64,000 nt of DNA from Frigoribacterium sp. CG_9.8 (lineage in GTDB: Bacteria; Actinomycetota; Actinomycetes; Actinomycetales; Microbacteriaceae): assembly GCF_015751965.1 (NCBI RefSeq), contig NZ_JADOVH010000002.1, positions 372,001 through 436,000 on the forward strand, in the 5' to 3' direction. The notes under the pieces are model-generated. The model made no database searches and was not told the origin of the DNA. It was given only the letters and a program-made list of their open reading frames with translations. Below, in pieces: positions 51,393-60,015 of this stretch; the stretch's first letter is position 1; each line of letters starts with the position of its first letter. The position numbers and the translations under genes are program-made.

Positions 51393-52565
51393 TCAGGTCA
51401 GGAAGGCGTCAATTGCCTGTTCGACGGTCTGGTCGCGAAAGGTGAACCCGTCAGCGAGTAACTTCGACGGCAGAATCTGCTGGCTGCTGAACAGCAACGC
51501 CGGGCCAGCATCCTGCAGGAGAAGACCGATGATCCAGGATGGCGCGACAAAGGGATACCACCGGTGCATCCTTTTCGCCACGTGATGGGTGATGCGGTCT
51601 GACGTTGCCGGAGTCGGACCGACCAGGTTCACCGGACCACTGAGCTTCGAGGTGAGCAGAAACCTAATGGCAGCCGCTTCGTCGTAGAGGCTGATCCATG
51701 GCCAGATGTCACCCCCGGTGCCGAGTCGGGTACCGAGGCCGAGGCGGGTCAGCGCCATCACGGGAAGCAGCGAGCCCCCGTTGCCGATCACGACCCCGGT
51801 GCGGAGGGTCACGAGGCGCGTTTTTGCGGGCCGGAGCTGCGCAGCCTGTTCCCACGCCTCCACAACGTCGCCGAGAAACCCTGGACCGCGTGGGGAATCC
51901 TCCGTAAGGCGCTCGCCCGGCCGATCACCGTAGATTCCCACGGCCGATCCGTTGAGGAATATCTTGGGCGGGGTTGTCGCACGCGCCATCGCTTCCGTGA
52001 GTGTGCGAGTGGACTGCACCCGCGAATCGAGAATCTGCTTTTTGTAGCCCCGGGTCCAGGGCAATCGACCAATCGATGCGCCCGAAAGGTTGATCACGGC
52101 GTCGATACCGTCCATCACGCTCGCGTCGAGCATGTGAGCACTCGGAGCCCAGTTGATCTCGTTCGGGCCTTTCGGCTGCCGTCGCACCAGACTGAATACC
52201 TCGTGACCATCGCCTTGCAGCTGCCTGGTGAGCTCACGACCGATGAATCCGCTTGCCCCGGAGATGAGGATGCGCATCGGCGCGCGCACCGGTGGCCTCG
52301 CGGTGCGCGCTGTGCGCGTCGAGGGCCGCGCGGTCGCACCGTCAGCGCGGGGTGTGTCTTTTGTGCCGGCGGCAGTTGGGGTCACCTGTCCTCGGGTCAC
52401 CTGCGCTGGGGTCACCTGCGCTGGGGTCACATCTGTTGGGGGTACCTGCGCTCGGGTCGCATCTGCTTGGGTCGCATCTGCTGCGAGCATTTCTGTTTCG
52501 AGTATTTCTGTTGCGAGCACTTCTGTTGACGACAGGTCTGGCTGAGGAACATCTGTTGTTGGCAC
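51393..52565 (-). CDS. TIGR01777-family epimerase/SDR with repeat-encoded N terminus
   Basis: The conserved protein begins MRILISGASGFIGREL (ATG 52277), giving 294 residues: NAD-binding GASGFIG, NGSAVGIYGDRPGE, and the C-terminal DUF1731 (PSKLLADGFTFRDQTVEQAI). The frame stays open for 96 more codons to GTG 52565, of which about 50 are pentapeptide repeats (VTPAQ, ATQAD). Neither start has a clear ribosome site, so the longer frame may be a by-product of an in-frame array. The family is often near cell division genes (SulA-like annotation); function unproven. Confidence 0.82.
   Translation of the reverse strand: MPTTDVPQPDLSSTEVLATEILETEMLAADATQADATRAQVPPTDVTPAQVTPAQVTRGQVTPTAAGTKDTPRADGATARPSTRTARTARPPVRAPMRILISGASGFIGRELTRQLQGDGHEVFSLVRRQPKGPNEINWAPSAHMLDASVMDGIDAVINLSGASIGRLPWTRGYKKQILDSRVQSTRTLTEAMARATTPPKIFLNGSAVGIYGDRPGERLTEDSPRGPGFLGDVVEAWEQAAQLRPAKTRLVTLRTGVVIGNGGSLLPVMALTRLGLGTRLGTGGDIWPWISLYDEAAAIRFLLTSKLSGPVNLVGPTPATSDRITHHVAKRMHRWYPFVAPSWIIGLLLQDAGPALLFSSQQILPSKLLADGFTFRDQTVEQAIDAFLT
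52379..52528. repeat. 15-bp tandem repeat x10
   Basis: Ten units grading from GGGTCACCTGCGCTG to GGGTCGCATCTGCTG to CGAGCACTTCTGTTG, exact period 15, at or upstream of the 5' end of the TIGR01777 gene. Confidence 0.95.
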
Positions 52566-52915
52566 TATGCGAGGTTAGCCTCGTGCATGATCGGGATGCC
52601 TGCCAACGCGCGCGAAACCGGGCAAGTTACCTGTGGCTTCGGTGGCGCCGAGCAGTTCCTCGGGATTGGTTTTTTCCGCGCCGCCTGAATGGTCGTCGCC
52701 TGACTGGTCACCGCCATGGCATCAGACTGCGCTCGCGCATCGACCTTTCGTCCGTCCACTTTGGTCGGTGGCAGGTGCTGTTGCCCAGGGCGGAGTTTCC
52801 TAACATCCGCCGGCGTGTCGCAGCTCCCTGGCGGCGAGTTGCCTGGTCCCTCCGCTGTCAGCGTGATCGTCCACTCCTCCCCAGTGCCCGCCATAGCTAC
52901 CTATCCAGCATTTGG
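52566..52915. other. gap without recognised gene
   Basis: 350 bp between the epimerase and DUF559 genes, which are divergent. Open frames occur on both strands but their translations (Arg/Pro-rich) resemble nothing I know. Presumably the shared promoter region. Confidence 0.4.
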
Positions 52916-53842
52916 ATGTCGAAGTCCACGCCGAAGAGCCCCGGCGACCACTCTGCAAACATGTCCGCCCTTGACTCGACCCTCCGTTCACTCGGTGGCG
53001 TCGCCCATGTTCACAGCCTTGGAGAGCTCGGAATACCGCACGCGCGGGTGGAGCGTGCGGCCGCGGCTGGCACCATCGTGCGAGTGCGCCCCGGTGTCTA
53101 CGCGGCTCTCGATGCAGACGCGCAATTGGTGCGAGCGGCGCGTGTCGGCGGTCGGTTGGCTGGAGCATCCGCGGCGCGCGCACGAGGACTGTGGGTTCCA
53201 CCGGGTCGAGTGCTCACGGTCGAGGTGAGCGCTGGCGCGACCCACCTTCGGGATCCCGATGATCCTGGGCGTTGGCTCGACACGGCGCGAGGGGATGTGC
53301 GGATCCTCTGGTCGGGCGGCACGCGATCGCTCCGCCACGCTTTCGGCATCGCACCGATCACCGACATGATCAGCCAACTCGTCGTGTCCGAGCCGGAAGA
53401 ATACGTCGTCGCGGTCCTCGACTCCCTCCTCCGTCGCTCGGACACGTCCCAATTTGACCTGGAACTCGCTTCCGCCGCGCTATCAGCTGCGGGGCGAGCG
53501 GTCATTCCACTCGTCGACCGGCGCGCAGATTCCGGGTCGGAAAGCGTGGTCAGGGTTCTCCTCGCGCGGGCGGGGTGCACGGCGGTTCCCCAGGTGCGCA
53601 TCCCGTTCACCGACCTTGAGCGGATGGACCTGCTGGTCGGCGATCGATTGGTCATCGAGTGTGACAGCGAACAGCACCATGGCGGTCGCGAACAGCGAAT
53701 TCGGGACCTGCGCAGGGATGCGCGTCTCGCCCGTCTTGGATTCATTGTGTTGAGATTCGATTGGCAGCAGGTCTTCTTCGAAACGGATGCGGTGATCGCT
53801 GCGATCCTGAAGTACGTGGAACTCGGCCTCCACCGGTTCTGA
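52916..53842 (+). CDS. DUF559-domain protein with AbiEi-like HTH
   Basis: 308 residues from ATG 52916; ATG 52961 is an equally possible start. N-terminal helix-turn-helix region (LGGVAHVHSLGELGIPHARVERAAAAGTIVRVRPGVYA) like the AbiEi antitoxin winged helix; C-terminal DUF559, a PD-(D/E)XK/Vsr-like nuclease fold with DLERMDLLVGDRLVIECDS, HHGG and RDLRRDARLARLGFIVLRFDW. Very common, multicopy in Microbacteriaceae. No AbiEii toxin next to it, so it is not a classical type IV toxin-antitoxin pair. Confidence 0.82.
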   Translation: MSKSTPKSPGDHSANMSALDSTLRSLGGVAHVHSLGELGIPHARVERAAAAGTIVRVRPGVYAALDADAQLVRAARVGGRLAGASAARARGLWVPPGRVLTVEVSAGATHLRDPDDPGRWLDTARGDVRILWSGGTRSLRHAFGIAPITDMISQLVVSEPEEYVVAVLDSLLRRSDTSQFDLELASAALSAAGRAVIPLVDRRADSGSESVVRVLLARAGCTAVPQVRIPFTDLERMDLLVGDRLVIECDSEQHHGGREQRIRDLRRDARLARLGFIVLRFDWQQVFFETDAVIAAILKYVELGLHRF

Positions 53843-54052
53843 TCGCGCCACATCCCGTGTCGACCCCCTGTTTCCTCGGTCTGGCTGCGCGGGTGGGTGC
53901 CGGGTGTCCGAGAGCGGACTTGCCGGCAACACGCCGCGGTAGGCAAGTGACACGCCCCGATTGCTGGATGACTCCGCCCTGGGCACCACTTCCGCCTCTC
54001 GGCCCCATTCCCCATCGCCAGCTGCACCGTCGGGCGCGATATCCTGTAATCC

Positions 54053-55030
54053 GTGTCTACCTCTCACAATCCATTCGGCCAGGTGCTTGTCGCGCTGGTG
54101 ACCCCCTTCACGGCGGACGGTGAGGTCGACTGGCCCGGTGTGGAGAAACACATCGACGACGTGATCAACTCGGGAGCGGATGGCATCGTCGTCACGGGTA
54201 CGACGGGGGAGACATCCACCCTCACCGATCCGGAGAAGCTCAAGCTCGTCGAGGTGGGTAAGTCCGTTGCCGCCGGCCGGGCGAAAATCATCACCGGAGG
54301 CGGGTCCAACGAGACCGCCCATGCGATCGAGCTCTACAAGCACAGCGAGAGGGCCGGCGCCGATGCCGTCATGATCGTCACCCCGTATTACAACAAACCG
54401 ACCCAGGCCGGGGTACTCACCCACTTTCGCATGATCGCCGACGCGACGGATCTACCGGTGATCCTCTATGACATTCCCGGGCGCACCGGCATCCCGATCC
54501 GCTACGAGACGATCCTGCGAGCGGCGAAGCACCCGAACATCATGGCGATAAAAGACGCCAAGGGTGACTTCAGCGAGGTCAGTCGAGTTCTGAATCAGAC
54601 CGATCTGCTGTATTTCTCCGGTGATGACGCGAATGTTCTGCCACACCTGTCGATTGGAGCAACCGGACTCATCGGCGTTACGGCGAACATCGCGGCCGCC
54701 CCGTACCGGGTGATTGTGGATGCCGTCAACGCGGGCGACCTCGCAACAGCCACCGCAGCACACCAGCAGCTTGAGCCGCTGGTGCGTGCCGCGATGACCC
54801 ATGTGCCGGGCACGGTCGCGGTGAAGTACATCCTGCACGGCCTCGGCCGTATCAGCAGCCCGCGAGTTCGGCTGCCGCTGGTCGGGCCGGAGGACTTCGA
54901 GGCCGCCCAGATCGAAGATGAGATCGCTCTCGTTGGAGAGATCCCCGGGGTTGATCTCTCGAACTTCCGCCCGGACCGCAATGCGGCCGCGGGCGGTGCG
55001 CTTCCCAAAGTTGCCGGGACCACGCGCTAA
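54053..55030 (+). CDS. dapA: 4-hydroxy-tetrahydrodipicolinate synthase
   Basis: 325 residues from GTG 54053. TIM-barrel DapA: GTTGETSTL (pyruvate phosphate-like loop), VTPYYNKPTQ (Tyr), Schiff-base Lys167 in AIKDAKGDF, and GVTANIAAAPY. Condenses pyruvate with aspartate semialdehyde. A possible -10 (TATCCT or TGTAAT) lies only 5-15 nt before the start, so the mRNA may be leaderless. It is separated from dapB by three genes. Confidence 0.96.
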   Translation: MSTSHNPFGQVLVALVTPFTADGEVDWPGVEKHIDDVINSGADGIVVTGTTGETSTLTDPEKLKLVEVGKSVAAGRAKIITGGGSNETAHAIELYKHSERAGADAVMIVTPYYNKPTQAGVLTHFRMIADATDLPVILYDIPGRTGIPIRYETILRAAKHPNIMAIKDAKGDFSEVSRVLNQTDLLYFSGDDANVLPHLSIGATGLIGVTANIAAAPYRVIVDAVNAGDLATATAAHQQLEPLVRAAMTHVPGTVAVKYILHGLGRISSPRVRLPLVGPEDFEAAQIEDEIALVGEIPGVDLSNFRPDRNAAAGGALPKVAGTTR

Positions 55031-55057
55031 CAGATTTCGCGCATACAGACTTGAGTA

Positions 55058-55091
55058 GGGGGTTAAAGACCCCACAAAATATCGAAATATT
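55058..55091 (+). promoter_or_regulatory. two small hairpins in the rnj leader
   Basis: GGGGTTAAAGACCCC (55059-55073) and AATATCGAAATATT (55078-55091) lie back to back in the 69-bp dapA-rnj gap, the second being unusually AT-rich for this genome. They end right at the rnj ribosome site (GGA, 55092). Candidates for a dapA terminator or an RNase J autoregulatory element. Confidence 0.45.
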
Positions 55092-55099
55092 GGACTTTT

Positions 55100-56776
55100 A
55101 TGAACTCACCGGTGTACGAACCACGGCCTCTCGCCCCCGCGACTCTTCGCGTCATCCCCATCGGCGGACTCGGGGAGATCGGCCGCAACATGACCTCCTA
55201 CGAGATCGACGGCAAGATCCTCATCGTCGACTGCGGCGTGCTGTTCCCCGAGGAAAACCAACCGGGTGTCGACCTCATCCTCCCTGACTTCAGCCCGATC
55301 AGGGACCGGCTCGATGACGTGCTCGGCGTCGTGCTTACCCACGGCCACGAAGACCACATCGGTGCGGTGCCCTACCTGCTCAAGCTGCGCCAGGACATCC
55401 CGTTGATCGGCTCCACCCTGACTCTCGCGCTGATCGAGGCGAAGCTCAAGGAACACCGCATCACCCCGTATACCCTCACGGTCGCGGAGGGACAGTCTGA
55501 GAAAATCGGCCCATTCGATCTCGAATTCATCGCCGTCAACCACTCGATTCCGGATGCTCTCGCCGTGGCGATCAAGACCGCCGCAGGGGTTGTCCTCCAC
55601 ACCGGTGACTTCAAGATGGACCAGCTTCCCCTCGACGATCGCATCACCGACCTGCGCGCCTTCGCCCGCCTCGGTGAGATCGGCGTCGACCTGTTCCTGC
55701 CCGATTCCACCAATGCGGATGTTCCGGGCTTCACCGCCCCGGAGCGCGACATCGGGCCCGTGCTCGAGGCCGTCATCTCCAAAGCGCCGCGTCGCGTGAT
55801 CGTCGCAAGCTTCTCCAGCCATGTTCACCGCGTGCAGCAGGTGCTGGATGCCGCACACGCGAACGGGCGCCGCGTCGCGTTCATGGGGCGGTCGATGGTG
55901 CGCAACATGACCATTGCCGCCGACCTCGGGTACCTCAAGGTGCCGGCCGGCGTGCTCATCGATGCGAAGAAGGCCGCCGACCTGCCCGACAACAAGATCG
56001 TCTACATGTCGACCGGGTCGCAGGGTGAGCCGATGGCGGTTCTCGCACGCATGGCCAACCTCGAACACCAGATTGAGGTGGGCAAGGGCGACACGATCAT
56101 CCTGGCCTCGAGCCTCATTCCCGGCAATGAGAACGCCGTCTACCGCGTGATCAACGGGCTGACAAAGCTCGGCGCCAACGTTGTGCATAAGGGCAACGCC
56201 AAGGTGCACGTCTCCGGGCACGCCTCCGCCGGCGAGCTGCTCTACGTCTACAACATCCTCAAGCCCAAGAACGTGCTGCCGGTGCACGGCGAGTACCGCC
56301 ACTTGGTCTCCAACCAGCAGCTCGCGATCGCCACCGGTATCCCCGAGGCCAATACGATCATCGGTGAGGATGGCATCGTCATCGACCTCAAAGATGGCGA
56401 GGCGACAGTCGTCGGCCAACTTGACCTCGGCTTTGTCTATGTTGACGGCTCGTCGGTCGGAGAGATCACGGATGCCGACCTCAAGGACCGTCGCATTCTC
56501 GCCGAGGAGGGCTTCGTCTCGATCTTCGTGGCCATCGACGCCCAGACCGGTCGAGTCATCGTCGGGCCAGAGATCCAGGCCCGCGGGTTTGCCGAGGATG
56601 AGGCGGTCTTCGACGCGGTCAAGCCGCTCATCATCAAGGCGCTGTCGGATGCTTCGGCCAATGGCACCCGCGACACGCATGCCTTTAGCCAGGTGATCCG
56701 CCGCACGGTTGGTCGTTGGGTGAACTCGTCGCACCGACGTCGTCCGATGATCGTGCCGGTCGTCATCGAGGCCTGA
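55100..56776 (+). CDS. rnj: ribonuclease J
   Basis: 558 residues. Metallo-beta-lactamase/beta-CASP nuclease: LTHGHEDHIGA with His81, His83, Asp85 and His86, LHTGDFKMDQ, the beta-CASP motifs around FSSHVHRVQQ and STGSQGEP, and HVSGHASAGEL; C-terminal RNase J domain with VHGEYRHL. Acts as 5'-3' exo- and endonuclease in rRNA maturation and mRNA decay, complementary to PNPase encoded upstream. Normal family length. Confidence 0.96.
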   Translation: MNSPVYEPRPLAPATLRVIPIGGLGEIGRNMTSYEIDGKILIVDCGVLFPEENQPGVDLILPDFSPIRDRLDDVLGVVLTHGHEDHIGAVPYLLKLRQDIPLIGSTLTLALIEAKLKEHRITPYTLTVAEGQSEKIGPFDLEFIAVNHSIPDALAVAIKTAAGVVLHTGDFKMDQLPLDDRITDLRAFARLGEIGVDLFLPDSTNADVPGFTAPERDIGPVLEAVISKAPRRVIVASFSSHVHRVQQVLDAAHANGRRVAFMGRSMVRNMTIAADLGYLKVPAGVLIDAKKAADLPDNKIVYMSTGSQGEPMAVLARMANLEHQIEVGKGDTIILASSLIPGNENAVYRVINGLTKLGANVVHKGNAKVHVSGHASAGELLYVYNILKPKNVLPVHGEYRHLVSNQQLAIATGIPEANTIIGEDGIVIDLKDGEATVVGQLDLGFVYVDGSSVGEITDADLKDRRILAEEGFVSIFVAIDAQTGRVIVGPEIQARGFAEDEAVFDAVKPLIIKALSDASANGTRDTHAFSQVIRRTVGRWVNSSHRRRPMIVPVVIEA

Positions 56777-56812
56777 CCGCGGTGCTCGAGTAGCGTCCGC
56801 CAGGATCGCGTG

Positions 56813-56842
56813 CTGAGACTTATCCTGCAGAGACTCATCCTG
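56813..56842. repeat. 15-bp repeat x2
   Basis: GAGACTTATCCTGCA and GAGACTCATCCTGCA in tandem after rnj. Confidence 0.8.
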
Positions 56843-56930
56843 CAGAGTGATTCTTACTCATGCCCTCCCCGCTAGTGTGATCGTGGAACAGTCGGTCGAA
56901 CACTGGGGTTGCTGTGGGCATTGCACGCAA

Positions 56931-57923
56931 ATGGGTCTTCCCATTCTTCAGATCATCATTTTTCTTGCCAATGCAGCGGCGCTGGTAAAGATAGCTTTTT
57001 TCTCCGGGGCCATTGCCTCGAGCGACCCGACGGTGCCCACCGCGCAGATTGAGGAACCACTCGCCACGGTAAGCATTGGCACGATCACTAACGATGTGAC
57101 GCTGCCGGCTACTGTCTCGGCGGATACTGCGGTGGCGGTAAAGGCGACACTGGCTGGTGGGGTGAAGAAAGTGCTCGTCGAGCCCGGCCAGGCGGTCGAG
57201 GCGGCGACTCCCATCCTCACGATCCGCTCGGAAGTGCCCGCCGCAGACGGAGCGTTGGTGGTGAAGACGGTGACGGTCACTGCCGGGTCGGTCGGCATCC
57301 TCTCCTCATTTGCGGTCATCGTCGGCCAGGCCGTCGTGGTCGGTGAAGTGGTCGGGCAGGTTGCACCGCCGACATTCAACGTGAGCGGATCCCTCTCTGC
57401 CGAACAGCAGTATCGGCTGCTCAACCGGCCGACCGAGGCAGTGGTGACGATTACGGGCGGCCCCGCACCATTCACCTGCACTGGTCTCACGATCTCCTCC
57501 GCGTTGGCCGGAGCAGTGGCCGGAGCGGTGTCCGACAGCGGCTCGACCGCAGCCACCGGGTCGGGTACATCGTCTTCGGGCACCACCATCCGCTGTGTCG
57601 TTCCCACCGCAATCACGGTCTTCAACGGTCTCGCGGCGAAGCTCACCATCTCGGGAGGGGTTGCGAAGGATGTGCTTGTGGTTCCGATCACCGCCATCGA
57701 GGGCAGCGCGCAGTCCGGCGTTGCATACATGCAGAAAGCGGATGGCTCGAGCGAGAAGCATCCGGTAACCATCGGGCTGAACGATGGCACGAACGTCGAA
57801 ATTACCGGTGGGCTCGCTAAGGGCGACAAGATCCTGCAGTTCGTTCCCGGGGCCGCCGCGAAACCGGACTGCACCAGCCCACAGTTCGCCGGGTCACCGC
57901 AGTGCGTGGGAGCAGGCGGATGA
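56931..57923 (+). CDS. HlyD/MacA-like periplasmic adaptor, probable 5' frameshift
   Basis: As read, 330 residues from ATG 56931: one membrane anchor (MGLPILQIIIFLANAAALVK) then a MacA-like extracytoplasmic region with lipoyl-type half-motifs (VEPGQAVEAATPILTI). In another frame, GTG 56914 with GGGG 6 nt upstream encodes VGIARKWVFP, after which the 56931 frame continues naturally as ILQIIIF. A one-base loss from a C run at 56940-56942 would explain this, so the original start is probably 56914 and the present ATG is internal. First gene of a MacAB-like operon (ATPase and permease follow, each overlapping by 4 bp). Confidence 0.78.
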   Translation: MGLPILQIIIFLANAAALVKIAFFSGAIASSDPTVPTAQIEEPLATVSIGTITNDVTLPATVSADTAVAVKATLAGGVKKVLVEPGQAVEAATPILTIRSEVPAADGALVVKTVTVTAGSVGILSSFAVIVGQAVVVGEVVGQVAPPTFNVSGSLSAEQQYRLLNRPTEAVVTITGGPAPFTCTGLTISSALAGAVAGAVSDSGSTAATGSGTSSSGTTIRCVVPTAITVFNGLAAKLTISGGVAKDVLVVPITAIEGSAQSGVAYMQKADGSSEKHPVTIGLNDGTNVEITGGLAKGDKILQFVPGAAAKPDCTSPQFAGSPQCVGAGG

Positions 57924-58645
57924 GCCTGCTCCGACTCGACGAAGTGACGCGTTCGGTGCGGCTTCCGGATGACGGAACGCTCGAGATCCTCAAGGGAGTC
58001 ACTATCGAGGTGGCGGTCGGCGACCACGTGTCGATAGTCGGGCGAAGCGGATCCGGCAAGTCGACACTGCTCAACCTGCTCGGACTCCTCGACACGCCGA
58101 CCTCGGGAAGTATCTGGTTTGATGACCGTCTCACGAGCACGCTGTCGGGAAATGCCCGCGACCGCGTGCGTGGGGCCGATGTCGGCTTCATCTTCCAGCA
58201 GTTCAATCTGCTCGGCGGGCGCACCGCCCTCGAGAACGTGATGACTCCGCTGCTCTATGCGAACGGCCGTCAGTTCTGGCGCCGTCGCCAACTGGCAACC
58301 GAGATGCTCGAGAGGGTCGGACTCGGTGCTCGCCTCAACTCGATTCCAGAGAAGCTCTCCGGCGGGGAGCAGCAGCGCGTGGCGATCGCACGTGCGCTGA
58401 TCCGGCGCCCGCGGCTGATTCTCGCTGACGAGCCAACCGGTGCACTCGATATCGACACCGGGGCAAGTGTGATGGCACTTCTCGACGACGTTGCCGAATC
58501 ATCCGGCGCCGCCCTCATCACGATCACCCACGACGTCACTGTCGCGGCGCTCGCCCGTCGGCACTACCGGCTCGACGGTGGCGTACTCACGCCAATCGAC
58601 GTCTCACCCGTGCCCGCACTCTCGGCCCCGGGAGTCGCACAGTGA
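57920..58645 (+). CDS. ABC transporter ATP-binding protein, MacB/LolD type
   Basis: 241 residues from the ATG overlapping the adaptor stop. Walker A GRSGSGKST, Q loop FQQFNLL, signature LSGGEQQRVAIARAL, Walker B LILADEPTGALD and switch His in ITHD are all intact. Subfamily ABC-3.A.1.122-like, used with FtsX-type permeases in lipoprotein or peptide/antibiotic efflux. Followed by a broken permease, so a functional complex is doubtful. Confidence 0.93.
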   Translation: MSLLRLDEVTRSVRLPDDGTLEILKGVTIEVAVGDHVSIVGRSGSGKSTLLNLLGLLDTPTSGSIWFDDRLTSTLSGNARDRVRGADVGFIFQQFNLLGGRTALENVMTPLLYANGRQFWRRRQLATEMLERVGLGARLNSIPEKLSGGEQQRVAIARALIRRPRLILADEPTGALDIDTGASVMALLDDVAESSGAALITITHDVTVAALARRHYRLDGGVLTPIDVSPVPALSAPGVAQ

Positions 58646-59913
58646 GCTCGACGCCGCCTCAGTCGACGCAGCGCCAATCGACGCAGCGCCAATCGACGCA
58701 GCGCCAATCCCCGCTCGCTGCTCTGGTCGGGTCTTTTTCTGAGGCCTGGTCGGAGGTGCGGATCCATCGAACCCGAGTTCTGCTGAGTCTCATCGGGGTG
58801 GCGGTGGCTGTGACCGCAATCACCTCCGTCATCGGCCTCGGTGCGATCGTCGAGCAGTCGATGCGGGAGTCCACTGAGCGCAACGGTGGTCGCCCAGCCG
58901 ACATCGGGATCTCGGCCTATTCGAACAGCGGTGCGACCTTCGACGCGACGGGGTTTGAGGCGACCTTCGATTCGGCGGTAGATCGATACAAGATCCGCTA
59001 TCACACGGGCATTCTTAGCGGCCAACTCCCCGTTCAATTCGTGGGAGGGTCATCGATCGTCAGCACGACAGCGATTGACGTGGACTACGGCACCATGCGC
59101 AGGGTCGCGATTAAAGAAGGCACCTGATTCGTCGATTCGGATGCGGATCGCCTCGCACCGGGCATCGCGATTAACCGCCCATTTTGGGCGCTCCTCGGTT
59201 CCCTCGATCTCCGAACCCATCCGACCGTAAGGCTGCTCGGCGCGCATCCGGTGACTGCGGTCGTCATCGGAGTGAACGCGGCGCAAGACGGTGATATGCC
59301 GGGCATGATGATGCTGATGGATGCGTATCGCGCCGTCGCCGATCCGGCAAGTTATGCGGGGCAGACGCAGTTTGAGGTGTGGGTTCCCCCTGCGATGGCC
59401 ACCAAGCTGACCGCACGGCTCGCCTCCGAGCTTGCCGCTGCTGCACCCTCCGGAGTGCAGGTGCAGGTCAATCGGCAGGATTATGCCGCATACGGTGGCG
59501 ATCCGCTCGCGGCATTCAAGATCGCTGTCGGCGCGGTGGCAGGTCTTGTCCTCTTCCTCGGCGCCCTTGGCCTGGTGAATATCTCGCTGGTGACCGTGCG
59601 TCAGCGCATTCGTGAGATCGGCATCCGTCGCAGCTTCGGAGCGACTGCCGGTCGAGTGTTTTTTGCAGTGATGATGGAAAGCGTCGTTGCGACGGTGGCC
59701 GCAGGGGTGGTTGGTGTCGGCGTGGCAGTTGCGATTGTGGAGAACCCGTGGGTGCAGGAGCAGCTATCGCAGGGGATCACCGACCTGCCGTCGTTCCCCA
59801 TCGGTGCGGCGCTGTTCGGGCTGGCTGCCGCTACCGTCGTGGGAGCCCTTGCGGGTCTGCTTCCTGCGATCGCGGCCGTGCGGTTCACAGTGATCGACGC
59901 CATCCGCTACTGA
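58642..59913 (+). pseudogene. FtsX/MacB-like ABC permease with in-frame TGA
   Basis: The two halves are in the same frame and join across a single TGA at 59125-59127 (GT-stop-FVDSDADRLAPG); a Trp codon TGG is the natural original. The first part has the N-terminal helix (VLLSLIGVAVAVTAITSVIGLG) and periplasmic MacB domain, the second the three C-terminal helices (VAGLVLFLGALGLVNISLVTV and onward) with the usual REIGIRRSFGA coupling motif. Intact length would be 423 residues. N terminus has QSTQR repeats from a 15-bp array. The lesion sits in mid-domain, so each piece alone should not function unless the stop is read through. Confidence 0.85.
58660..58708. repeat. 15-bp tandem repeat x3 plus partial, in frame
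   Basis: CAATCGACGCAGCGC units encoding QSTQR at the start of the permease gene. Confidence 0.93.
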
Positions 59914-59943
59914 CGCACGCTACTGATGCACGCTACTGACGGA
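59905..59943. repeat. 13-bp tandem repeat x3 starting at the permease stop
   Basis: CGCTACTGACGCA, CGCTACTGATGCA, CGCTACTGACGGA. The first unit holds the last Arg-Tyr codons and TGA stop, another case of an array grown from a gene end. Confidence 0.93.
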
Positions 59944-60015
59944 CGCGCATCGACCTGCCAGTGGTGGAGCGTGTCGAGCCCCGGCTTTTATGGCGCCCGG
60001 CATTAGCGTTGAAGC

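Noticed and set aside
52916-53842. AbiE type IV toxin-antitoxin system
   Set aside because: Only the AbiEi-like HTH is present, fused to DUF559; no AbiEii nucleotidyltransferase gene is adjacent.
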